From NCBI GenBank assembly GCA_944380695.1, contig CALWII010000004.1, positions 1-30,006 on the forward strand: a stretch of 30,006 bases of DNA, given 5' to 3'. The stretch's first letter is position 1, and every line of letters starts with the position of its first letter. The notes under the pieces are model-generated. The model did no database searches. It was given only the letters and a program-made list of their open reading frames with translations, and was not told where the DNA came from. Positions 13,562-25,500 of the stretch are shown here, one piece after another. The position numbers were made by a program, and so were the translations under genes. Source of the DNA: an uncultured Clostridia bacterium (GTDB lineage Bacteria; Bacillota; Clostridia; Christensenellales; UBA1242).

Positions 13562-16500
13562 ATGAAACTCAAAGCACCAAAACCGTGGCAAATAGTTATA
13601 ATATTCGTTTCAATTATTCTTCTCGCAGTTGGCGGGGGAATTTTGTATGCTTATTTTTCCACAGACGGATTTAAAGAGAAGCCAGTCTATCCGGTAATAA
13701 CCGTGAGTGACAAAAACCAAATTTACAACAACGACAGAGGTCAATATGAAGCTGACTCGGATTTTTCATTAGAGTTTACAACCGCAACAGAAGGGGTAAA
13801 TAGAAAAAATATTACTTTAAGTTTTCCTTCAGGTATCGCATTTGAAAGAAACGAAGAAGACGGGACAATTTCGGATGGAGTAATAATAGTTCCAGAAAAA
13901 ATAAGTTTGGAAGAAGAATTTAAAGTTGTTTTGGTTAAAGACGCCTATGACCCTACAACCTTCGAACTTATAGAAGGCGACAATATTCCTGAAGACGCCG
14001 TTTATGTGAACAGAGGCGGGGTGTCAGACCTCATTATAACGCCGGAAGACAACAAAGATTACAACTCGCAAATCAAAATTGCTGTTGATGTGCCGGTTTT
14101 AAAAATAAATCTTACACTAAAAGATGCGACGACAGGATTGGAATTTGGAGCAGACAATGGTATTGTAAAAATTCCAGAAAACACTAACTTTGTTGTTGAG
14201 GCAGACTTTATTCCAAAGGCAAGTCGTTATCAGTTTAGCGATGAAAAAAATTCGGCCGTGGCTGAAGAAAACAGAAAAGAGAAGACCGTTTACTTGTACA
14301 CAGATGCTACAGGTATTGTGATGAATTATGTGGAAAAAAGTGATATATACTTTTCTGCGTTAGACCAGGTTTCTTCCGAAAATATTATAGATGCGTATGT
14401 TTTTAAGAGCGCGAAAGATGAAAAAGCGTTTGTTTCAGAAAATTTTGGTTTGGAAGAAAAAGCACTATACAGCCAAGCGATTAGCGTTTTAAGTCCTCCA
14501 AATGCAAATAGTGTAAAGGCGAATATTTCACCAGCAGTTGTTGAGGCGAATGTAAGCAGTTTTTCGGTGAATACGAATAGTGAAGACAGTCCATATCCTC
14601 TTGAAGTTAGCAAAGTCTTCAAAATAGTAGCAGGGCCAGGTTCGGCAGTTAGTGGGGCGCTGAACATTCAGGTCAGAAACGAACATCAGGAAATTCTTTC
14701 TGGTTTAATTAAGAATGTTGCGGCAAGGATTAGTTCAATTACAGGAGCAGACGGCGTTGTTTTGACTGATGCTAATCGAATTGCCAATTATGCTACTTTG
14801 CGTGGTGCCGGTAATGTGGAGATAGATGGAACAGAATACACCTATATTAACTCATCTGTTCGTGACTTAAATTTGGCAAATTTTGAGATTTCTGCTTTAC
14901 AACCTTGTTCAATTCAAATAGAAGTTGTTTTGGTATTGCAAGATGAGTTTGAGAATTATCACATTTTTAATCCAGAAAGCAAACATTTGCTTTATGCTAA
15001 TGCAACCGAACAACCAGATGATGATGTTTCGTGGTCAGACACTTGGCTTGACAAAAGTGGTATAAACTTGAAGATTATTTATAGTGGCGGTCAAGTTGTT
15101 CCTACGGAATATAAACAAAATCTTTCAGATGTGGCGGTTGTCCCTTCCACTAACACATATCAACGCAAAGTCTTCTTTATTTACTATGAAGGCAACGAGC
15201 AATCAAAAAACATAGTTTCCACTACGAGTATAGGAGAGGGAGCTTATTATGTAAATGGAACACTATTAAAATTGTATCCGTTAAATGGTAGTGAATTAGT
15301 CGTGAATGGTTCCGGGAAATGTAAGTTGATTTTCGCTACAGTTCGCACAGATGCGTATGGCGAACCAATTATGTCCACAGACAACACAGACAAAAACAAA
15401 ATTTACAATTTGGTTCAAGTTTCTGATTCAGTTGATGTTGAAGTGGAAAACAGTCTGCGAGGAATTTCGGAGTTGAATGGTGTTGTTGCAGATGCAGAGC
15501 TGTTTGACAATGAAAGCAACCAATTTGCAATCCCAACAGACAAAGACAATGTAATAACTCTTCAAATTGGACTTGAAGTTGGCGATGCTGAAATATTTTT
15601 GGAGGAGTACAGTAAAGGACGAATTTCTTTGTTTGCGACCACGACATCAGATGGGAGTGGCGAAAAATTGAATAATGTGTTTGTTTTTGAAGTTCAAGAA
15701 GACGACATTCAGAAAAACACCGACAAAGAAATTGTAAAGGTGAAAGTTTCGACAAACCCAACTTTAGCGATTAGTGAGGAAAAAGGAATAAGTTATTATA
15801 TACATATCGAATATAATAATTCTGTGACTACTGAATTAACAAGTGCGGAAATATACAGAGGTAGGGTGAGCGAAAGCAATAAAGTTGGCAGTGCAATAAT
15901 TGTTTATAACCAGATAACGAAAGAATTAGATTCGGATCTTATCGATGCGATGTTCGATGTTAAACAGATGCTACAAGCTAACGGTAATAGTGATATTCAA
16001 ATTTTTACGCAGGACAGCGAAGAAGGCATAGGATTGACAGACTTTAATTATCGGCTGGGTAAAATTATAAGAAAAGACGCATTTGGCAGACAATTTTATC
16101 CTTCCTATACGGTGTCTTCTTCACAGCCAAATTTGGTAATTGTAAACCAAGATAATGAAATTTCGTTTGGCAATGGAGAAGGAAACAACATTATCATAAC
16201 AATATCTTCAGGAGACGCTACGGAAAGCTTTACAATGAATGTTGAGGTTGTCGGGCTTTCTGACATAACGGTGAATCGCATATCTGCTCAAAATTTGGGT
16301 TCGGTTTATTATGAGCCTGAGTCTACTTACATTCAACCGGGACAAGATATTATTTTTAGAACCGTCGGCGAAGAAGGCGAAGAAAATAAAGGTATACTTA
16401 AACTTTTTGTAGGCGAAGAAGAAGGCAAAGAAGAATATTATAGCAATAAATACTACATCAAATTCAACGACACATATCTTGCAAGTTATGATGATTCCCT

Positions 16501-19500
16501 TTGGGAATTAATATGGGTTTATGATAAAAACGGCGACAGGATTGGAAATAACCACTCGTCTTTAAGTCAAAAAGACATTTATGGAATAGGAATAAAAGGT
16601 CATTTAGGTAGTGATGTCACATTGGTTTTCAATGCTTATAATGACAACAAAACGGTGAACTTTACTTTTACAGTTACAATAAAAGCTACGGCGACTCTAA
16701 CAAAAAACAGTCTAAACTATGTTAAATATGGCGAAGAGATGGTTGGGGTCTCTCAACACGATGATTCTTCAAGAACAGGCGTTTATGCAGGATTTGGCAT
16801 TAATCTTAATAATGATAAAAATCAATATCCAGATAATTACTTGGAAGTAGAAAATGTTAATTGGGGTTCAGTTTATGCAAATAATAATTATATTTATTTG
16901 AATTCAAGTGGAAATGCGGAAATATATGCTCAAGAACAAAGCAATGGTAACAATGGTAAACTAATAGGGAAAATCAATAATGGAGTTATAATTTTTGAAG
17001 ATGTTACTGTGGCAACCGAATATAATATTACTCTTTTTGCCATTAACGAAAAAGAAGACGCTAGTGGGAAACACGTAGGGAACCAGTATGGTTTCAACAT
17101 AACCATTCCATTTACAGTTTATCCAAATATCACGATTTCATATTCCGAAAATAACGGTAGTACGATTAAGCTTTCGAATTTAATTTCTGAAGGAGGGTAT
17201 AGTTGGACAAATGTGTTTGGACTTGCTAGAATAACAAAAATTCCACAAAAGGAAAATAGTTGTATAGGGCATTCAACACCCCCTAACGACTTGTACTCGT
17301 GCGGTATTTCAAGTTATGAATTTAGTAATTATGTTGAAATAAATACAACGAACAATTTAACGAACAATTTAATTATTCTCAAAAACGCGCCAACATTTGC
17401 CCGTGGAGAAACATCGAAAAAAATAACTTTGACGGCATTTGACTCTAACAGAAATATAGTCGCAACAAAAGAATTTGAGCTTGAGCTTGGTGTTTCGCTT
17501 AACGATTTAGCAGCACCTGACACAGATAGGAAATACTTAATCACATCAGATTACAGCTTAAGCACATCGGAGATAAAAGCTGTGCGACAAAACGATGGTT
17601 ATGATGTGATTTTGTTAGCACCTAACACATCAAGTTTGTATGTCAATTCTAAATTCAAAGTAAACGGCTTTGACATCCAACTACAAAAACATCTTGAAAG
17701 TTCAGCTACAGCTTTTTACACTTTTTCAAATACCACGGCGGATTACACAAGCATAACATTAAAGAGTTCGGGTGCTATTACCAATCAAAGCAACACATAC
17801 TTGTTGTTATACTTTAATTATGGTTCCACAACATACGCTGTTTGGCAGGTTCCCGTCGTATACTCATTGATTGGAAGCCAACTCCCTTCAATAGATTGCT
17901 CCAATCAAGAAGATTTGTCAGATGTTTTTGGGAATGGTCTTGATAAAGATGTTACTGCTGGCAACACCTATAAATTAGTAAAAGACAATGAAGCCTCTTC
18001 AGATCAAGTGTGTTATATCTTTGAAAAGACAGACGATAGTATTGGTCTAGAATTTGCTGTTGTTGATTCGATAGGTGGTCAAACCATATCAAATTTAAGC
18101 GATACGCCTGTGGTTTCTATTGACAATTCTGGCAGATTGGTATTAAAAAATGTTGAGAATGGGATAGAAACAAGTGTAGTTATAAAAATAACTATTAGCA
18201 AGGGCGCTTATTCCTACGATTTCTATTTAACACTAAATGTAATTCCAAATGCTAAATTACAGCCGGTTATATATCCAGGTGGTGAAGGCGCAAGTGCAGA
18301 GTTTGTGCAATCCAATAGTGCGCAAAGTGAAACAGCGATTGATCTCGATCAACAACACGAAATAACAGGAAAGCAAAGATTTCCAGACACGGCGGTCGAT
18401 TTGAACACCACCGCTTCGCCAATTTCTTTGAGCGATGGTAAATACTCGATTAGTGAAGTTACTATTGCCGGTGAGGAAGTAACTGATTATAGCGAATTTG
18501 TGAGACTTGAAAACAACACCAAGCTAGTATTTTCAAATTCAGCATCAAACCTTATAGTTAAAATTATAAAACAATATTCAAATTACTACGGTGCTGTTGC
18601 AGAATACACTTTTGTGTTCAACTCAACAAATATAGAATATAGTTTAAGATTTACACCTGAAGAATCACAGGACAAAATTACAGGTAATGATGAAAGCGGT
18701 TATTTATTAACGCTATCCAAACAGTCGGGAAAGCACACAATCACTGTTCAACCTACACAAAAAGATGAAACGGGTGCTACCAGCGATGTAGAAACGACCG
18801 TGGAGATTATCTCTTTTGTTGATTCAAATGGTGATATAATAACAGAATGGGGCAATTCGATGTCCGGATGGGAAAAGCCAAGCTTTAATAATAAAATACT
18901 TACAATATCTATACCAAACTTTGTCAGTGAAGATACAAACTTCGGTATAAACTTTTTAATTGCTGGCGAACAATATGTTCAACTTCGAGTGTTCGTTCCG
19001 GCAACTGTAACAGTTACTTGGCAAACCGGAACACTTTCCGGTGGAATGCAATATAGTTTATTGCAAGGTGAAGAAACAAACTGGTTTGCGGAAATACCTA
19101 CTGACGACAGCATATCAAATATCACAATTACATCAGACAAAAGTTTTATAATACCAAATAACGCTAGTAGGACAATAACAGTTTTACCAATTTACAAAGA
19201 ACCACAAAGTGCGACTATCACTATAAATTACGAATATGATGGTAAACCGGGAAGTGCGTCAAAAACTTTAGAATTTCAGCCAAATTTAAGAGTCGAAGAT
19301 TATGAAGATAATTCTCCTATTGTTTCAGGAACCACAAGAAAAATTGGTATAGAAAATGTTTTAATTGATAACGGCGAAATAAAACAGCTTAACGGATACA
19401 GCTTGCAAGAAACAAGTTACACACAAGGCTTAATTCAAAGAGTGGAAATATGGAAGAATAACGAGCAAGCATACATAAAAATAACTCCAAAAGATGTGGC

Positions 19501-22500
19501 ACAAACAACAAGCACCTGGATAGAGTTTAAGCTTAAATTTTACGATCCTAATGGCTATTACTTTGAAACGGATGTTATTCGTATTTCATTTGTCATTAAG
19601 CCAGCAGTTATCCCAACAGTGACCTATCCGATGCCTGCAGGTGAAAATGAAAAACTGGAATATGAAAGTATTTCTTTACAAAACGAAAACTTCAATGTTG
19701 TAGAGTTTATGCACTCCACAGCACCTTTTGCTGACAATCCTCGAGTTCATTTTGGATTAGTAGAGGCTACTCCTGGCGATGAAACGCCAACCGTATCTGA
19801 ATACGCAACGCAAACTATTAATCTTAAAACTCCTATACCTACAGGAGTAACTCTAACAGACGATGTTTTCAGGGCTGATGCCAGAGTTCCTTCTGGCACA
19901 GCGGTTACTTTTGAAATTTCTTACAGAGGAGTTGTAGCAGAATACAAAATTTATCTTTTTGAAAAAGCCATAACTTCGACTATTAATTCTACAATTAATC
20001 AAGTCACAAATACGGATAAGCCTTACGAAAAAATTTATGCTGACCAAGGCGATGTTTATATTGGTGAAAAGTCAACATCTGTGGGCAATAATATAAAAAT
20101 AAATGGGGCGGAATATAGTTTCGAATATAAATTGTCTTTTGATACAAGTTTAGATGAACCAAACGGAAATGTTGAAATTAATGGAAGCACTTATGCTTAC
20201 AAGTATGACGAAAGTACAAACACACTCACTTTAAGTTTGGTTTACGAAGGAACAGAAGGCTCGATTACTGCTGACGGGCAAGAAATTAGTTACTCTTATG
20301 CGAACAATCAATTATCCTTTAATACCGCTAACAATATAGTAATAACCGGAAATGTTAAAATTAATGGAAGCACTTATGCTTACAAGTATGACGGAAGTAC
20401 AAACACGCTTACTTTAAGTTTGGTTTACGAGGGTGAAGGTGGCTCGATTACTGTTGGCGAGCAAGAAATTAATTATTCTTATGCGAACAATCAATTATCC
20501 TTTAATATTGCTGACAATACAGTGATAACCGGAAATGTTAAAATTAACGGGAAAACCTATGCATACGAGTATGACACGAGCGCAGAAAAACTTACTTTAA
20601 GTTTGGTTTATGTTGGCAACGGGAATAATGGTTCAATTACTGTGGATGGGCAAGAGATTAATTATTCATACAAAGAGGAACAATTATACTTCAATGAGAC
20701 CCGTGTGACAACAGTTGGGAAAGTTAAAACAGGAAGAAATACATATAATTATCAGTATGACACGAGCGCAGAAAAACTTACTTTAAGTTTGGTTTATGTT
20801 GGCAACGGAAATAATGGTTCAATTACTGTGGATGGGCAAGAAATTAATTATTCTTATACTGATACTGAAGGCAGAAAATTGGTAATTGAAAATGGGGAAT
20901 TTGAAGTAACAGCTGGGGACATTAAAATAGGCGACAAAACTTATACATACAAGTATGATACGAGTGCAGGAAAACTTACTTTAAGTTTGGTTTATGTTGG
21001 CAATAGGAATAATGGTTCAATTACTGTGGATGGGCAAGAAATTAATTATTATTATGATGGAAGTCAATTGGTAATTGTAAGTGGGGTATTTGAAATAACA
21101 ACCGGAAATGTTGAAATTAACGGGAAAACCTATGCATACGAGTATGACACGAGTGCAGGAAAACTTACTTTAACTTTGATTTACGAAGGTGAAGGTGGCT
21201 TGATTACTGTTGGCGGAAAAGAAATTAGTTACTCTTACGAAGAAAGCAAATTAACTATTAAAAATAATATTGAGCTTACAGAATTAGCCGGAAATGTTGA
21301 AATTAACGGGAAAACCTATGCATACAAGTATGACACGAGCGCAGAAAAACTTACTTTAAGTTTGGTTTACGAGGGTGAAGGTGGCTCGACTACTGTGGAT
21401 GGGCAAGGAATTAGTTACTCTTACGAAGAAAGCAAATTAACTATTAAAAATAATATTGAGCTTACAGAATTAGCCGGAAATGTTGAAATTAACGGAATAA
21501 ATTACGAATACGAGTATGACACGAGTGCAGGAAAACTTACTTTAACTTTGGTTTACGAGGGTGAAGATGGCTCGATTACTGTTGGCAAGCAAGAAATTAA
21601 TTACTCTTACGAAGAAAGCAAATTAACTATTAATAATATTGAGCTTACAGAATTAGGCGGAAATGTTGAAATTGACGGGAAAACCTATGCGTACAATTAT
21701 GACGCAGACACAAACACACTTACTTTAACTTTGGTTTACGAGGGTGAAGGTGGCTTGATTACTGTTGGCGGGCAAGGAATTAATTACTCTTACGATGAAA
21801 GCAAATTAACTATTAAAAATAATATTGAGCTTACAGAATTAGCCGGAAATGTTGAAATTGACGGGAAAACCTATGCGTACAATTATGACGCAGACACAAA
21901 CACACTTACTTTGACCTTGGTTTACAATGGTACAGACGGATCGATTAATCTGGATGGAATAGAATACTCATATACAACATCATTGGAATTGTCGAAATTG
22001 AATTCGGCGGGTGAAAAATATATTGGCACAGGTGGTACGATTTCGATAGGGAATTATAAGTATTATTATGGCTATTCGAATAATAAACTAACTCTTTCAC
22101 CTACTACAAATATTTTTGCTAAAAACAGGCTGTTGCAATTAAGCGTTTCTTCTTCAGCAAGAGTCGGTTCTGTTTACAAAATATATGCGGTCGCCGATAA
22201 TGATCCATCTCAATTTAAGCTTCTTGCCTCGTTCCAATTGACTTCAGCTCATATCGCTTCAGGTCTTATTTATATTGATATAGGTATTCTATCTAATATT
22301 AATAATGATAATTTATTGAACAGCGATTACTATTTCGCATTTGGGTCTGAAAGCAATGGTGGGTTTGTTCCGTCCATTAATCCAGGTGTGTCAATATTAA
22401 GACAGGCAAGTAGAGTAGAATACTATTATACGCTTGCAGATGGATCCACTGTGCTTATAGTAGACGACAGTTTGAAAATTATTGAAACTGAAATCAATGA

Positions 22501-25500
22501 AAACGGCGCCCCTGTTACTTCAACCACTGCTTCAAAATTTGACAATGGCGACCTTGCCACATTCAAAATCACATACGATATTGATGGAGTTGCTTCAGAA
22601 GGAGGAGTAACGCTTTGTGCTAAAAAAAGCCTTGATATTCAAGTGGGACGAGCTTGGACTGAAGGGAATAAAGAAGTTATTGAAATTCAAACAAATTGGT
22701 TGAATCATTATAAACTCGTCGAGCAAGCAGAAATAATACATCCTTCAACCGGGGAATATATTTCAGCCTCCTCTATAATGTCAGGAAATGCAAAACTTGA
22801 ATTAGAGATTATCAATCCTAATCAGTTTAAAAGTATCGGTTTTGATACAGGAAACATCGATTTGAGCGAATTTAAGTATTTAACAAGTGACAATAAAGAT
22901 TATTTAACCTATACACCAATCAAAGACAATGAAAACGATCTAGTTTACGATTTCTATCTGTCAGCAGAAGGGGCAGACAACAATGGAGATTATATTCTTC
23001 TCAAATTTACTTACAGTTCAGGAGATATGGATCAAAGTTTCTTTATAGTACTAAAACTAATTCCTGCTTACGATGTAAAAATAGGCAATGTTCAAGTGGC
23101 TACGGCAGGAGAAATCTCATCAAGCAATTCCAACATTTCGGCGCCTTATGATTTCATAACCGATGAAAATAATAAAAAGATGGTCGTTGCTAGTATGGGT
23201 TCAGATTCAATTATTTCATTTGTCAGAAGAAATTCGGAGGATAAATCTAACATTGCGACTTCATTAACATACGAGATAATAGTAAGTGATTCCGGTGAGT
23301 ATAATTCTCCTGAAAATGTTGTGAATTTAAAATATGATAATAGTTGGGAAAAAGAACCAGAGAATAATGTACTTGATGATGGCGATGTTTTGACTTATAA
23401 TGGCACGACGCCTAATGCTGAACTAATATTTACGCCAACCAAGGTAATTTTTGGGCAAAGAAAGTATAAAGTTACCATTCGAAATATATGGGGGTTTGAA
23501 GTCGAATTTTACTTCACCGTTTCACCAGAAGTTTTACAAAATCCTGTCGTGACGAATTTGTCCGAAACACAGTTTACCGAAGGCGAATCTTTTGACATAG
23601 GTGTTTTGTATGATGTATTTACTGTCTCAAAAAGGGATGATGGTAAATATTCGATATTAAGACAAGTTGACCAAATGCCAGTACCGGCCACAGAATTGGA
23701 TTTGGGGTTGGTGATACTTGATAATATTGACACTTGGATATTTGAAGGCGTTACGATACCGGAAGGTAGCGATTTTGTGCCTGGAATTTCTAAAGAATAT
23801 TATGATAATTATTATAAATATAAAAATTACCAAACATATAAATATGTGACTATAGAGACGGTATCTTTCCAATTTGGTGATGAAGCGCCAATATCAGTCG
23901 ATGCAATCGCTGGTATCAATAATGGCGATAAACTTGCGACTGAATCAAATGAAAGTGATTACAGGGCACCATCGAAGAAGTTTACTGTTCCTAATATGCC
24001 AGGATGGTATTATGGTAACAATAATGCGATTAATGCAAAAATGATTATTAATTTAAAATATAGCAGGCCAACTGAAACCGAAGCTGGTGCTGAAACTGAA
24101 ACTGAAACTGAAACTTGTTCAGTCACATACAATGTTCAAATATCTAGGAATATAAAAATAGAATCGGAAAAAAATGTAGTTATTGATTCGGAGCCATTTG
24201 AATTATCAAATTATATAAAAATCAGTAAATCAGGCGTTGAGCATACGGGTGGCGCTGATTATTATGATGACACCTTGGAGGTCACTTTGCCAATCGGGGC
24301 AGAAGCGACTATAGAACTTACTGTTAACAGAAGTGAACAATCAACAACAAGTGAACAATCAACAACAAAAAGTTTAACACTAACAAATAAAAATCAGATA
24401 AGAAAGGTTACATTCTATCAAAGTATGTCTGATATTATTGGTTTTACCTTACAACCAGACACAGACACTGTGACTATTAAAGTTGTACCTTCAAATGATG
24501 ACACAGTCGTGAGGTATGCAGGGAGAGATATAAGTGCTCAAACAAAAAACGACGAAGGATACACAATCGGAAAAACGGGAAGTACGAGTAATACCTCCTG
24601 GAGTGCAAAGAGCGATGATACATTATATATTGAAAACTCTGGAAGGTTTGGCATTTTGGATAACAGCTATATTTCTGTTACTAAATCTTATATCGTCGGT
24701 GTAAATACTGCGGATGAAGACGAACCAGACGAGATGAAATATTATCGATTCAACAAAAATTATTTGATAACCAGCAAATATTACTCGTTTGACAATGGAT
24801 TAGGGCAAGAAGATTTAAAAAGAATAAATGTTTCGGCTGTAACTCAAACCAATGATGGTGGTTATATAATACCAATTAATGTTTGGGCAAGTGGGATGAA
24901 GATCTATCAAGCGGGAGAAGACGAGAATAATCGACCAACGAGCGGGGGCACGGAAATAAATTTTGCAAATTTATTTAAGAAAGTTATTGAAAAGAATGCC
25001 ATCACTAGTCTTAATGGATTAGGCTTAAGTGATAAATTATATTATATGCAAGACGACGCTGGAACTAAATCACTTTACTATTTTGAAACCGTGACGGGTG
25101 AATATGGGGAAAAGTCGGTATCGATTGATATTAATGGCGTAGGATATACATTTACAAAAGATGAAAGTGGAAATATTTACCATAAAAAGAGTGGCGGAGA
25201 AGGAGATTCGACAAAAGTAGAATTTGAAAATGAAAGCGATGCTGCGGTTATAACGCTTGAAGGACAAGAGTTCGTAATCGAAAAATCAGATGTGACCGTT
25301 GCAATTATTTATCAAGTAGAAGAAGTTAGTATTAGCGATGATACAAACACAGCTTATTATATTTCTGGCAACACAAAGATTCATTTCGATTTAGGAGGCG
25401 AACAACCTTATTGCTATATTTATAAAATTGATGATTCTTCGCCGATCTATTTTGAAGTTCGCGTTGGTGAAGGACTTGTTTCTACCGCCTATTTCGAAGG

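Noticed and set aside
15369..15761. Minus-strand open frame of 130 codons inside the giant gene
   Set aside because: It has no ribosome binding site and overlaps a 12-kb continuous coding frame; its composition is that of an antisense shadow.
20165..22033. Repeat array as CRISPR or as non-coding satellite
   Set aside because: Units are directly adjacent without unique spacers, stay in frame for 623 residues and encode a consistent protein pattern.
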